Origin: Gemmatimonadota bacterium
GTDB lineage: Bacteria; Gemmatimonadota; Gemmatimonadetes; Longimicrobiales; Gaopeijiaceae
DNA length: 64,000 bases
Reading direction: 5' to 3'
NCBI GenBank assembly: GCA_007126575.1
Contig: SLBA01000051.1
Coordinates: 1 to 64,000 of the forward strand
Below are positions 30,116-39,686 of the stretch, one piece after another; the first letter of the stretch is position 1; every line of letters starts with the position of its first letter. The notes under the pieces were generated by a model, which had not been told where the DNA came from, made no database searches, and saw nothing but the letters and a program-made list of their open reading frames with translations. Both the position numbers and the translations under genes were made by a program.

Positions 30116-31786
30116 TCAGCCCTCATCCCGAAAGAACAGGTGAATCCGCCGCGTCCCGTCGTAGGTGCTCGTGCCCAGCGCGCTCGTGCCGAGCTCGGAG
30201 AGTTCGGAGCGCACCGGCAGCTCTCCGAGCCCGGGTTCGGTGCCCCGGTCGCGTGCGGCATCGAGGAGGGCACCCGAGGCGCCCTCGTCCACCCACTCGA
30301 TGATGGCCTGGACCCCGGGTTCCATTCGCTCGAGGATCGGCCCGGGCAAGACGCCAATCAGGAGCATCAGTCCGACGAGGGGGGAGAGCACGGCGATCTC
30401 TCGTCCCGAAAGATCCTCCATGGTACGATTCTCCTCCCGATCGAGGGGGTTGAAGAGGATCGTCTGCACCATGGGCAGCATGTAGTAGGCCGCGAAGATC
30501 ACTCCCGTGGCCGCCAGGAAGGCCAGCATGGGATAGCGCTCGAAGGTACCGAGAAGGGCCAGGAACTCACCCACGAATCCGCTCGTGCCGGGCACGCCGA
30601 TCGACGCCATGGCCGTGATCACGAGGGCGGTGGCCAGGAGGGGCGCCACCTTGGCAATTCCTCCGAAGTCATTGATCTCCCGGGTATGCCGCCGTTCGTA
30701 GAGCATTCCCAGAATGAGGAAGAGTGCTCCCGTGGAGATCCCGTGGGAGATCATCACGATCAGGCCGCCCTGCAGCCCGTTGGTGGTGAGCGCGAAGATT
30801 CCGATGACGACGAATCCCATGTGGGCGACCGAGGTATACGCCACCAGCTTCTTCGCATCGGGCTGGACCGCGGCAACCCACGCTGCGTAGATGATGCCGA
30901 TCACCCCGAGCGTGATCATGACGAGCACCACGGTGGGGTGCGCCGATGCCTCGGGGAAGAAGGGCAGGACGAACCGCAGGAAGCCGTACGCCCCCAGCTT
31001 GAGGAGGACGGCGGCCAGGACCACCGAGCCCGGGGTCGGCGCTTCGACGTGGGCATCCGGAAGCCACGTGTGGAACGGGAAGAGCGGAACCTTGATCGCG
31101 AAGGCGAGCGCGAACGCGGCGAAGAGCCAGAGCTGTTCGGTGAGCGTAAGCGGCGTGCCCAGCAGGTCGAAGTAGTGGAACGAGGCGAAACCGAAGGCCA
31201 GGTTCGACTGCCAGTACAGGTACAGGATCCCGACGAGCATAAGGAGGGACCCCAGCGCGGTGTAAAGAAAGAACTTCACCGCCGCGTAGATCCTTCGCTC
31301 GCCTCCCCAGATCCCGACGATGAAGTACATCGGGACCAGGGTCAGCTCGAAGAAGACGTAGAAGAGGAACAGATCCATCGAGGCGAACACGCCCACGATC
31401 CCCACCTGCAGGAGGAGCATGAGCGAGTAGAAGGCGCGCTGCCTCTCGCGGATGTAGTTGAACGATCCGAGGATCGCCACCGGCATGGTGAAGGTGGTCA
31501 GGAGGATCATGAAGAGGCTGATCCCGTCCATGCCGAGGGCGTACGTGACACCCCACGCCCCGATCCACTCCGTCATGCTTGTCAGCTGGAAGAGGGGTCC
31601 GTCCGGATCGAAGACCCACCAGAGCCCGAGGCTCAGCACGAAGAGCCCCAGCGCCCAGCCGAAGGCCACGTGCTTCGCCCGCTCCTCGGGGGAAAGCAGA
31701 ACCACCGCCATCCCCACCAGGGGCAACCATATGAGGGCATGCAGAATCCAGTCCGCGTAGCCCATTGCGTCGAGAAGTCCCGTCAT
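30116..31786 (-). CDS. nuoM: NADH-quinone oxidoreductase subunit M
   Basis: Antiporter-like proton-pumping subunit, 556 residues. Motifs are YALGMDGISLFMILLTTF, FYVFFELTLVPMYFIVGIW (with the conserved Glu), FPFHTWLPDAHVEAPT, KKLVAYTSVAHMGFVV and GVPGTSGFVGEFLALLG. After the last helix there is a hydrophilic tail of about 70 residues, Gly/Glu/Arg-rich, longer than in E. coli. Confidence 0.97.
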   Translation of the reverse strand: MTGLLDAMGYADWILHALIWLPLVGMAVVLLSPEERAKHVAFGWALGLFVLSLGLWWVFDPDGPLFQLTSMTEWIGAWGVTYALGMDGISLFMILLTTFTMPVAILGSFNYIRERQRAFYSLMLLLQVGIVGVFASMDLFLFYVFFELTLVPMYFIVGIWGGERRIYAAVKFFLYTALGSLLMLVGILYLYWQSNLAFGFASFHYFDLLGTPLTLTEQLWLFAAFALAFAIKVPLFPFHTWLPDAHVEAPTPGSVVLAAVLLKLGAYGFLRFVLPFFPEASAHPTVVLVMITLGVIGIIYAAWVAAVQPDAKKLVAYTSVAHMGFVVIGIFALTTNGLQGGLIVMISHGISTGALFLILGMLYERRHTREINDFGGIAKVAPLLATALVITAMASIGVPGTSGFVGEFLALLGTFERYPMLAFLAATGVIFAAYYMLPMVQTILFNPLDREENRTMEDLSGREIAVLSPLVGLMLLIGVLPGPILERMEPGVQAIIEWVDEGASGALLDAARDRGTEPGLGELPVRSELSELGTSALGTSTYDGTRRIHLFFRDEG

Positions 31787-31796
31787 TCCGCCGACC

Positions 31797-33941
31797 TCAG
31801 AAGATGAAGGCGCCGAGCACCGCGAGGGCGCTCAGGGCAAGGATGAAGGCGTACGTATTCACCTGTCCGGTCTGGAAGAGCGAGCCGAACCAGCCCACCC
31901 CCTTCGAGACGCTTCCGACCGCGTTCACGGTCCCATCGATGAGAACCCGATCGATTACACGCCAGCACCAGCGAGAGACCCCGATCAGTGGACGAACGAT
32001 GATCGCATCGTACAGCTCGTCGACGTACCACTTGTTGTAGAGGACCTTTCCGATGCCACGGTCCGGCTCGCCGTCCTCGTGCGCCGGCTGGATCGGCTGC
32101 GAAAGGAAGTAGCGGGCCGTCACGATCACGACCACCAGGGCCATCACCGTCGCGATCGCCCCCCACACGACGTGCCCACCACCCACGGGGGCCACATCGG
32201 CGTAGGCGCCGAGTTGCGAGGCCCGCACGGCGTCGGCCGACTGGGTCACCGGTGCCAGCCAGCGATCCAGCCAATCGGACATCGGGAGCACGCCGAAGCC
32301 GCCGAAGAAGGACTCGCGGACCGACCCCGGCACGTTGATCCACCCGCCGAAGACCGAAAGCACCGCCAGGATCCCGAGGGGGATCGTCATGTTGAGCGGC
32401 GCCTCGTGAAGGTGCCTGCTCTCAGGCTCGCCGGTGCGGTTCGGGCCGTGGAAGGTCATGATCATCATTCGGGTCATGTAGAAGGCCGTGAGCACGGCGG
32501 CCGCCAGGGCGATTCCCCAGAGCACGACGTACAGCCCCGAGAAGGCCCCTGCCGTTCCGACGTACCAGATGATCTCGTCCTTCGAGAAGAATCCCGCGAA
32601 GGGCCAGATTCCGGCGATCGCGAGGGTCGCTGCCCACATGGTGATCCAGGTGATCGGCATGAAGCGCCGGAGCCCCCCCATGTTCCGCATGTCCTGCGCG
32701 TCCCAGTCCTTGTGGGTCGAATGCAGCGCGTGATGCATGGAGTGGATCACCGCTCCTGCCCCAAGGAAGAGCAGGGCCTTGAAGAAGGCATGGGTCATCA
32801 GGTGGAACACGCCGGCTGCGTAGGCGCCCACCCCCACGCCCATGAACATGAACCCGAGCTGCGAGACCGTGGAGTAGGCGAGGACCTTCTTGATGTCGTA
32901 CTGCTTGAGGGCAATCGTGGCGGCGAAGAGCGCAGTGAGCGCCCCGATCGTCGCGACCGCCGCGGCCGAGACCGGAGCCAGAGCGAAAAGCACCGATGCC
33001 CTCGCCACCAGGTACACCCCGGCGGTGACCATCGTCGCGGCGTGGATCAGCGCCGAGACCGGCGTGGGCCCGGCCATGGCATCGGGGAGCCAGACATAGA
33101 GGGGAATCTGCGCACTCTTCCCCACCGCGCCGAGCAGCAGGAAGAGGGTGATCGCGGTCACGATTCCCCCACCGTAGAGCAGCGTGTCCGGTGCCGCAGC
33201 GAAGATGGCTCCGTAATCCAGCGTCCCGAAGGTGGCGAATAGCAGGAACATCGCCATCAGCAGGCCGAAGTCACCGACCCGGTTGACGATGAAGGCCTTC
33301 TTCCCCGCATCCGCCTTCTCCCGATCCTGGAACCAGAAGCCGATCAGCAGATAGGAGCAGAGACCCACACCCTCCCACCCGACGAACATGACGGGGAAGT
33401 TGGCTCCCGCGACCAGCACCAGCATGAAGAACACGAAGAGGTTCAGGTACGCGAAGTACCGAGGATAGCCCGGATCCTCCTTCATGTACCCCACGCTGAA
33501 GACATGGATGAGGAACCCGACGCCCGTGATCACCATCATCATGATCATCGAGAGCTGGTCGAGCTGGATCGCCGCGTCCACCGAAAGGGTTCCGGTCGGC
33601 ATCCAGCTCCAGTAGCTGCGGATCACCGGTTCGGTGAGCTCGACGCCCAGCAGCCGCACGAAGTTGATCGCGGTAAGGACGAAGGCACCCAGCAGCACTC
33701 CCGGCCCGATCCAGGTCGGGAGGGAATGCGTGAGCGGTACCGAACCCGCGGTGTGGTCCTCTTCGGGAATCGAGTTCCGAACGCGATCTGCCGAGCGCCG
33801 TCCGCTCACGAGAGCGAGCGCCCCGTTGAGCGCGAAGCCGAGGAGGGGCAGTAGCAGAATGAGTCCCGGGAGGAGAGGGTCGAATCCCCCGGCCCCACCC
33901 GCCTGGATCGACCCGGCGCTGATGAATCCCAGTGAAATCAT
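31797..33941 (-). CDS. nuoL: NADH-quinone oxidoreductase subunit L
   Basis: The largest antiporter-like subunit, 714 residues, with the long C-terminal lateral helix that braces the membrane arm. Motifs are FVGWEGVGLCSYLLIGFWF, QIPLYVWLPDAMAGPTPVSA, HAATMVTAGVYLVAR, KKVLAYSTVSQLGFM, MTHAFFKALLFLGAGAVIH and WPFAGFFSKDEII. It follows nuoK by 4 bases. Confidence 0.97.
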   Translation of the reverse strand: MISLGFISAGSIQAGGAGGFDPLLPGLILLLPLLGFALNGALALVSGRRSADRVRNSIPEEDHTAGSVPLTHSLPTWIGPGVLLGAFVLTAINFVRLLGVELTEPVIRSYWSWMPTGTLSVDAAIQLDQLSMIMMMVITGVGFLIHVFSVGYMKEDPGYPRYFAYLNLFVFFMLVLVAGANFPVMFVGWEGVGLCSYLLIGFWFQDREKADAGKKAFIVNRVGDFGLLMAMFLLFATFGTLDYGAIFAAAPDTLLYGGGIVTAITLFLLLGAVGKSAQIPLYVWLPDAMAGPTPVSALIHAATMVTAGVYLVARASVLFALAPVSAAAVATIGALTALFAATIALKQYDIKKVLAYSTVSQLGFMFMGVGVGAYAAGVFHLMTHAFFKALLFLGAGAVIHSMHHALHSTHKDWDAQDMRNMGGLRRFMPITWITMWAATLAIAGIWPFAGFFSKDEIIWYVGTAGAFSGLYVVLWGIALAAAVLTAFYMTRMMIMTFHGPNRTGEPESRHLHEAPLNMTIPLGILAVLSVFGGWINVPGSVRESFFGGFGVLPMSDWLDRWLAPVTQSADAVRASQLGAYADVAPVGGGHVVWGAIATVMALVVVIVTARYFLSQPIQPAHEDGEPDRGIGKVLYNKWYVDELYDAIIVRPLIGVSRWCWRVIDRVLIDGTVNAVGSVSKGVGWFGSLFQTGQVNTYAFILALSALAVLGAFIF

Positions 33942-33945
33942 GCCC

Positions 33946-34239
33946 TCACCACTTCAGGAGGTTGAAGTTGTTCACGTCCACCGTTTCGTAGTGTCGGAAG
34001 ATCGAGATGATGATTGCGAGCCCAACCGCGGCCTCGGCAGCCGCGACCGTCATCACGAAAAACACGTAGATCTGGCCTTCGATTCCGATGAAGCGGGACA
34101 ACGCCACGAAAGAGAGGTTCACGGCGTTCAGCATGAGCTCGATGCAGAGGAACATGATGATCACGTTCCTCCTCACCAGAACCCCGAGCATCCCGATCAC
34201 GAAGAGAATGGCACTGAGGATGAGCGCTTCTGCGAGCAT
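33946..34239 (-). CDS. nuoK: NADH-quinone oxidoreductase subunit K
   Basis: A 97-residue, three-helix subunit (MrpC-like). It has the two buried glutamates of the proton path: [17 protein letters not shown] in helix 2 and [18 protein letters not shown] in helix 3. It lies 5 bases after nuoJ. Confidence 0.96.
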   Translation of the reverse strand: MLAEALILSAILFVIGMLGVLVRRNVIIMFLCIELMLNAVNLSFVALSRFIGIEGQIYVFFVMTVAAAEAAVGLAIIISIFRHYETVDVNNFNLLKW

Positions 34240-34244
34240 CGGTC

Positions 34245-34769
34245 TCAGACCCTCCGTTTGGCGATGGCGATGGCTCCGACGAGAGCCACCAGAAGTAGGA
34301 GACCCGTGAGCTCGAAGGCCACGACGTAGTCCGTGAAGAGGGGGCGGGCGATCGATCCGATGATCCCCTGCTCCTGGATCAACTGATCCATCGCCTCGGG
34401 CCCCGGCAGCGCTTGCTCCACCGCGCTCGTCCCCGCTCCGCCCAGCTGTCGGACCAGGATCCCGGCGATCCCGCCGGTCACCGCGAAGGCCAGGATCATC
34501 CCCAGCCCCATCTTGAGGTCCTTTCGATAGTCATGCCCGAGGTTCAGGAGCATGATCACGAAGAGGAAGAGGACCATGATGGCCCCCGCATAGACGATGA
34601 TCTGGATCGCCGCGAGGAAATGCGCCTCGAAGAGCACGAAGATCCCGGCCAGGCTCGCGAGCGTCGCGACCATGAAAAGCAGGCTGCCGACGGGGTTCCT
34701 CTGGAATACCACCCCGATGGCTCCGCCCAGCGCGACCGCAGCGAAAATGTAGAAGAGGATTTCAACCAT
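34245..34769 (-). CDS. nuoJ: NADH-quinone oxidoreductase subunit J
   Basis: A 174-residue membrane subunit with five helices. The conserved helix-3 stretch is [20 protein letters not shown], with the pi-bulge region typical of NuoJ. It starts 12 bases after nuoI. Confidence 0.95.
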   Translation of the reverse strand: MVEILFYIFAAVALGGAIGVVFQRNPVGSLLFMVATLASLAGIFVLFEAHFLAAIQIIVYAGAIMVLFLFVIMLLNLGHDYRKDLKMGLGMILAFAVTGGIAGILVRQLGGAGTSAVEQALPGPEAMDQLIQEQGIIGSIARPLFTDYVVAFELTGLLLLVALVGAIAIAKRRV

Positions 34770-34781
34770 GAATTGGCGTCC

Positions 34782-35282
34782 TTACTCCGAGCGGGGGTCG
34801 GAGGGGTCCCATAGCAGCGTGGACTCATGGTCCTGCTCCATGAGTCGATCGAGGTCGTACACGAATCGCTCCCGGGTGAATTCGGCGTTCTCGAAGTGCT
34901 GGCCGACGTGGATCGCCTCGACCGGGCAGACCTCCTGGCACATGCCGCAGAAGATGCACCGGAACTCGTCGATCTCGTAGACGATCGGATAGCGATTCCC
35001 TTCGTCGTCCTCTCCACCGACCAGCCGAATGCAGTTCGCCGGGCAGACCGTCGGGCAGAGCCCGCAGGCGACACACTTGGGCCGACCGTCGGCGTGGACC
35101 TCCATCACATGGGTTCCGCGCCAACGGGGAGACAGCTTCACCGGCTCCTCGGGGTACTGATGCGTCGCCTTGTTCGGATTGACCATGTGCTTGAAGGTCA
35201 GCCCCATGCCCTTGAGCGCCGAACGCAGGTACGAGGTCTTCCCCGCGGCCGGACGTCTGAGAACCTTCACTGTCACTGCCAT
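34782..35282 (-). CDS. nuoI: NADH-quinone oxidoreductase subunit I (2x 4Fe-4S)
   Basis: Carries clusters N6a and N6b. Two ferredoxin motifs are visible: CVACGLCPTVCPANCIRL and CIFCGMCQEVCPVEAIHVG. The N-terminal amphipathic region holds GMGLTFKHMV. 166 residues. The ATG at 35280-35282 has AAGGA upstream. Confidence 0.97.
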   Translation of the reverse strand: MAVTVKVLRRPAAGKTSYLRSALKGMGLTFKHMVNPNKATHQYPEEPVKLSPRWRGTHVMEVHADGRPKCVACGLCPTVCPANCIRLVGGEDDEGNRYPIVYEIDEFRCIFCGMCQEVCPVEAIHVGQHFENAEFTRERFVYDLDRLMEQDHESTLLWDPSDPRSE

Positions 35283-35295
35283 CGTAGAGTCCTTA

Positions 35296-36603
35296 TCAGC
35301 TGATCAGAGGATTCGAAGCATCGGCCGGGAGCACGTCGGTGCGGCCAGGCAGCGGCTCCCTGAGTTCACTCACCCCATCCGGGCCGACCGCCGCCCCCGA
35401 CATGATGCGGTCTCGGTCGAGGACGAAGACGAAGGCGCCCGTCGCCACACCGCTTACCGCGGTGAGAACGGCACCGAACATGAACCCTTCGATCGCCATC
35501 TGATCGAGAACCAGGATGGTCGCCGCCACGAGCATGACGTAGGCGAGGGAGACCGGGAGCATGACCTTCCATCCGAGATGCATCACCTGGTCGTACCGGA
35601 ACCGGGGGAGGGTCCACCGCACCCAGACGAAGACCATGATGAAGAAGAAGGTCTTGAGCGAAAACGACATCAGGGTCAGCAGAGTCTTCCAGACCGCCGG
35701 TTCCGCGGCAATCGGCGCGCCCGCCGCCGTAAAGCCCGAGATCAGCTGTCCGTCGAACCAGAACATGTGGTCCCCACTCCAGAAGGGGACGCTCCACCCC
35801 CCGAGGAAGAGCGTCGCCATCAGGGCCGAGACCACGAGGATGTGGCTGTACTCGGCAATGAAGAACATCGAGAACTTCATGGCGGAATACTCGGTATGGT
35901 ACCCCGTCACCAGCTCCGACTCCGCTTCCGGGAGGTCGAAGGGAAGGCGGTTCGTCTCGGCGAAGCCGGAGATCACGAAGAGGATGAAGGCCAGCGAAAG
36001 CGGGAAGAGAAACCAGAACCCCAGAAGCTGCTGCTGCCACACGATCTCGGTGAGCGTGACGTTTCCGGCCAGCATGAAGACCGGGATCAGCGACAGCCCG
36101 AGCGCGACCTCGTAGCTGACCATCTGCGACGAGGACCGCAACGCTCCCAGGAAGGCGTACTTGTTGTTCGACGCCCACCCCGCCAGGAACATCCCGTACA
36201 CCCCCAGAGACGAGAAGGCGAGGATGAAGAGGATTCCGATCGGGATGTCGGCCACGACCATGTCCACGATGCCCCAGGGCGTCGGCAGGGGCGCGGCGAA
36301 GGGGACGACCGCGATGAGGACGACCGCCAGGATGATCGAGAGCATCGGAGCCAGAATGAAGAAGCGCTTGTTGGCCGTCGCCGGCATCGTCTCTTCTTTC
36401 AGGATGTTCTTGATCCCGTCGGCGACCGGCTGAAGCAGCCCGAACGGCCCGACCCGGTTGGGCCCCAGACGGTCCTGGATGAATCCGGAGACCCGCCGCT
36501 CGAGCAGGGTCATGTAGGCGACCACCGCGAGCGAGACGGAGAAGACCAGAAACACCTTGATCGATGAGCTGATCAGGAAGGCTGTCGGTGAAAGCTCTTG
36601 CAT
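35296..36603 (-). CDS. nuoH: NADH-quinone oxidoreductase subunit H
   Basis: Membrane subunit that forms the quinone chamber, 435 residues. Motifs are YMTLLERRVSGFIQDRLGPN, GPFGLLQPVADGIKNILKEE, FAETNRLPFDLPEAESELV and YHTEYSAMKFSMFFIAEY. The start is ATG 36601-36603. An extra soluble stretch (VPFWSGDHMFWFDG and what follows) and a C-terminal tail (DRDRIMSGAAVGPDG onward) make it about 100 residues longer than the E. coli protein. Confidence 0.96.
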   Translation of the reverse strand: MQELSPTAFLISSSIKVFLVFSVSLAVVAYMTLLERRVSGFIQDRLGPNRVGPFGLLQPVADGIKNILKEETMPATANKRFFILAPMLSIILAVVLIAVVPFAAPLPTPWGIVDMVVADIPIGILFILAFSSLGVYGMFLAGWASNNKYAFLGALRSSSQMVSYEVALGLSLIPVFMLAGNVTLTEIVWQQQLLGFWFLFPLSLAFILFVISGFAETNRLPFDLPEAESELVTGYHTEYSAMKFSMFFIAEYSHILVVSALMATLFLGGWSVPFWSGDHMFWFDGQLISGFTAAGAPIAAEPAVWKTLLTLMSFSLKTFFFIMVFVWVRWTLPRFRYDQVMHLGWKVMLPVSLAYVMLVAATILVLDQMAIEGFMFGAVLTAVSGVATGAFVFVLDRDRIMSGAAVGPDGVSELREPLPGRTDVLPADASNPLIS

Positions 36604-36680
36604 CCCGTATCGTTCTTCTCTGATGTCCGTGACGAGCCCCGGCCGGATCTCCACCTCGGGAGTCCGACCGGCCAGGGCGG

Positions 36681-36708
36681 AAGATAATGAAACCGAGTTC
36701 TACGTCAG
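36681..36708 (-). promoter_or_regulatory. Possible internal promoter before nuoH
   Basis: In the 101-base gap after nuoG, minus strand CTGACG (36703-36708) and TATCTT (36681-36686) are 16 bases apart. It would serve the membrane-arm half, nuoHIJKLMN. The match is modest. Confidence 0.25.
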
Positions 36709-38324
36709 GTCCCCGGCAGCTTCACCGGCTCATTGATCACCGCACCGCGCGTGCCGAGATGCGGGTAGCCGAGGCCCTGGAACTCCGGAACGGACCGGGC
36801 GGCCTCCTCGAACATCTCCGCTGCACCCGCCGGCACGGCGGAGCCGGTCAGGTGTGCTCTCAGGGCGGCCATGACCAGCCACCCGGGTCGTGCGGCCCCC
36901 GGAGGATGGGTTCCGGGCCAGAAGCGCTGCACCCGTCCCCCGTGGTTGGTGAAGGTCCCTTCCTGCTCCGCATGCGTACTGATCGGAAGGATCCCGTGCG
37001 CCGTCCGGGTCGCCGGAGAGGGGTACTGGCCGAGATAGATGAACAGCCCTGCCGAGGATCCGAAGTCATCGGGCTGATCGGCCAGCTCGTCTCCGACCAC
37101 GAGGAGGATCCCCTCGAAGTCATCGAGGTCCTCGAGCCCCCCCTCGGCCGCATCATCTCCCACCCGGGTCAATCCCAGGATCTCGGCCCCCTTCACGTTG
37201 GGGGCCAGGTCCCTGCGGCGTACGAGCGTAGGGAAGCCGGGCAGCGGGATCTCTTCGTCCGTCCGTGGCGACCGGTAGCGGATCTGGCCACCGCCGAGCG
37301 CGTCGACCAGGGCCTTGAGCGAGGCCATCTCCTCGTTGGAAGCGAAGGGGGACGCAACCGCGCGCACTTCGGCCCCCTTCAGCTCATCGAGTCGCCCGGC
37401 GAGAGGCTCCAGCGCCTCGTTCCACCCGCTTGCCCGCGTCATGGACTCGTCCGCCGCACGGGTCAGGGGGGCTTCGACCCGGTCTCCTCGGTTCATCCAG
37501 TCGTAGCGGTGTCGACCATAGTCGCACATCCAGTGCTGGTTGACGTCGAGGTTGGTCCGCGGCTTCAGCCGCTGCACCCGGTTGTCCCGGGTGTGCAGGT
37601 CGATGTTGCAGCCCTGCGAGCAGTTCGGGCAGATCGAGGGGGTGTGGTCCAGATCCCAGGCACGGGCCTTGTGCAGGAAGTCCTTGGAGACCAGCGCTCC
37701 GACCGGGCAGATGTCGACCACATTCCCGGCGAAATCGGCCGTCTCGAGCCCTTCGTCGAAGAAAGTGTCGATCACCGAGCGGTTTCCCCGCTCCACGACC
37801 GTGAGGAGCGGGTTCTGCTCGATCTCGTTCATGAAGCGGACGCAGCGGGTGCACATCACGCAGCGATCGCCGTAGAAGAGGACGTCGCCCCCGAAGTCGT
37901 CGCGGCCGAAGACCCGCTTGGGCTCGCGACTCCGTCCACGCTTGCGGCCCTCTGCGTGCACGTAGTCCTGGAGCTTGCACTCTCCCGACTGGTCACAGAT
38001 GGGGCAGTCGAGCGGATGGTTCGCGAGATAGAACTCGAGAACGCCCTTCCGCTGCGTCAGCGCCTTCTCGCTCTGAGTATGCACGACCTGGCCGTCCGAT
38101 GCCTGGGTCACGCAGGACGCCTGCAGCTTGGGTGCGCCCTCGACCTCTACGAGACAGAGCCGGCACTGAGCCGGCGCGGTCAGGCCCGGGTGGTAGCAAT
38201 AGTGCGGCACCCGATTCCCCATGGCTTCGGCGGCCTGGAGTATCGTGGTCCCCTTCTCGACCGTGACATCCTGACCGTCGATCGTCAGGGTCACCGTCTC
38301 GGCGTTCGTTCCGGTATCAGCCAT
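36705..38324 (-). CDS. nuoG: NADH-quinone oxidoreductase subunit G (short form)
   Basis: Iron-sulfur subunit of the peripheral arm, 539 residues. All ligands for four clusters are visible: N1b C43, C54, C57, C71; N5 H103, C107, C110, C116; N4 C155, C158, C161, C206; and N7 C232, C235, C239, C267 (C-x2-C-x3-C-x27-C). The molybdopterin-oxidoreductase-like part after residue 270 is only about 270 residues, much shorter than the 600 or more of E. coli, and ends EPVKLPGT. No leftover coding sequence follows in the 101-base gap, so this looks like a genuine short form and not a frameshift. Confidence 0.95.
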   Translation of the reverse strand: MADTGTNAETVTLTIDGQDVTVEKGTTILQAAEAMGNRVPHYCYHPGLTAPAQCRLCLVEVEGAPKLQASCVTQASDGQVVHTQSEKALTQRKGVLEFYLANHPLDCPICDQSGECKLQDYVHAEGRKRGRSREPKRVFGRDDFGGDVLFYGDRCVMCTRCVRFMNEIEQNPLLTVVERGNRSVIDTFFDEGLETADFAGNVVDICPVGALVSKDFLHKARAWDLDHTPSICPNCSQGCNIDLHTRDNRVQRLKPRTNLDVNQHWMCDYGRHRYDWMNRGDRVEAPLTRAADESMTRASGWNEALEPLAGRLDELKGAEVRAVASPFASNEEMASLKALVDALGGGQIRYRSPRTDEEIPLPGFPTLVRRRDLAPNVKGAEILGLTRVGDDAAEGGLEDLDDFEGILLVVGDELADQPDDFGSSAGLFIYLGQYPSPATRTAHGILPISTHAEQEGTFTNHGGRVQRFWPGTHPPGAARPGWLVMAALRAHLTGSAVPAGAAEMFEEAARSVPEFQGLGYPHLGTRGAVINEPVKLPGT

Positions 38325-38393
38325 GTCGCCCGCTGTCGGATATCAGGTGTAATGAGGATGAGAACTGTAAGCCTTCTTGGCGGACCGGGCGCG

Positions 38394-39686
38394 TCACGCG
38401 GCCCCGACCCGCTCACCCCTGCGAATCAGCGCCAGGTAGTCATCTCGAAACTTCTCGATCGAGGAGGCCACCGGGGCGGCCGCGGAGTCCGAGAGCACAC
38501 AGATCGTGGTGCCCGTCATCTGGTCTCCCAGCTCGAGGAGGGTGTCGAGGTCCTCTTCGGTCCCCTTCCCGTTCTCGATCCGCACCAGGATGCGCGAAAG
38601 CCACTGCGTGCCCTCGCGGCACGGAGTGCACTGACCACACGACTCGTGCGCGTAGAAGTCGACCATGCGGCGAACCTGCTTGACGATGTTCGTGGTGTCA
38701 TCCATCACGATCACCGACGCACAGCCCAGCATGGATCCGCACTCCACCACGCCCTCGTAGTCCAGGGTGCAGGTCTCGCAATCCTCGGCCGACATGATCG
38801 GTACCGAGGAGCCCCCGGGGATCACGGCCTTGAGCGTGCGGCCCGGACGGAGTCCTCCACAGACGTCGTTGATCAGCTCCATCATCGGGAATCCGAGCGG
38901 AAGCTCGTAGTTGCCCGGCCGCCGAACGTGTCCGCTCACGCAGAATAGCTTGGTACCGGGTGACTTCTCGGTGCCGAAACCGCGATACCAGGCGCCACCC
39001 CGATTGATGATGTGCGGAACCGCGGCGAGGGTCTCGACATTGTTGATCGTGGTCGGTCGGCCGAAGGCTCCCACGGCTGCGGGGAACGGCGGTTTGACCC
39101 GGGGAAGGCCACGGCGGCCTTCCAGGGAGTTCATGAGCGCCGTCTCCTCACCGCAGATATAGGCCCCCGCTCCCGCGACCACCGTGAGTTCGATGTCGGC
39201 CCCGGTGCCCAGGATGTTCTTTCCGATCAGTCCAGCCTCGTAGGCCTCTTCGACAGCGCGGGCCAGAACCTGCGTCGCCTCGAAGAACTCTCCGCGGCAG
39301 TAGATGTAGACGTGCTCCGCCTGGATCGCGTATGCCGCGATCAGGCACCCCTCGATCACCTGGTGAGGGGTCCAGCGCAGGAGCTCCCGGTCCTTGAAGG
39401 TCCCGGGCTCGGACTCGTCGGCATTGCAGCACAGGTAGTGCGGACCCTTCTTCTCCTTCGGCATGAAGGACCACTTGACGCCCGTCGGGAAGCCGGCACC
39501 ACCCCGCCCGCGAAGACCCGACGCCTTCACCTCCTCGATGACCTCCTCCCTGCTGCTCTTGAGCGCCTTCTCGAGCGCCGTGTATCCCCCCAGCTCCTTC
39601 CACCCCTCGAGCGTGCGGGTCCGGGGGTCCCCGAAGCCGCGGGAGAGCATCGGGGTTTCCTTCTCGTGCCGGTACGGGTATGCCAT
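38394..39686 (-). CDS. nuoF: NADH-quinone oxidoreductase subunit F (FMN, NADH-binding)
   Basis: The NADH-oxidising subunit, 430 residues. Motifs are GLRGRGGAGFPTGVKW (FMN/NADH binding), CNADESEPGTFKDRELL, YIYCRGEFFEA, AYICGEETALMNSLEGRRG and the N3 cluster ligands in ESCGQCTPCREGTQW. The ATG at 39684-39686 shares one base with the nuoE stop, so the two are coupled. Confidence 0.97.
   Translation of the reverse strand: MAYPYRHEKETPMLSRGFGDPRTRTLEGWKELGGYTALEKALKSSREEVIEEVKASGLRGRGGAGFPTGVKWSFMPKEKKGPHYLCCNADESEPGTFKDRELLRWTPHQVIEGCLIAAYAIQAEHVYIYCRGEFFEATQVLARAVEEAYEAGLIGKNILGTGADIELTVVAGAGAYICGEETALMNSLEGRRGLPRVKPPFPAAVGAFGRPTTINNVETLAAVPHIINRGGAWYRGFGTEKSPGTKLFCVSGHVRRPGNYELPLGFPMMELINDVCGGLRPGRTLKAVIPGGSSVPIMSAEDCETCTLDYEGVVECGSMLGCASVIVMDDTTNIVKQVRRMVDFYAHESCGQCTPCREGTQWLSRILVRIENGKGTEEDLDTLLELGDQMTGTTICVLSDSAAAPVASSIEKFRDDYLALIRRGERVGAA

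Noticed and set aside
28548-31807. Two plus-strand open frames of over 500 codons opposite nuoN and nuoM
   Set aside because: They are His/Glu/Arg/Gly low-complexity translations of complementary codons of membrane helices; no start signal or homology.
36604-38324. nuoG truncated by a frameshift
   Set aside because: The 101 bases after its stop cannot hold the missing 300 or more residues, and the C-terminus runs in frame into a natural stop; the short form looks genuine.
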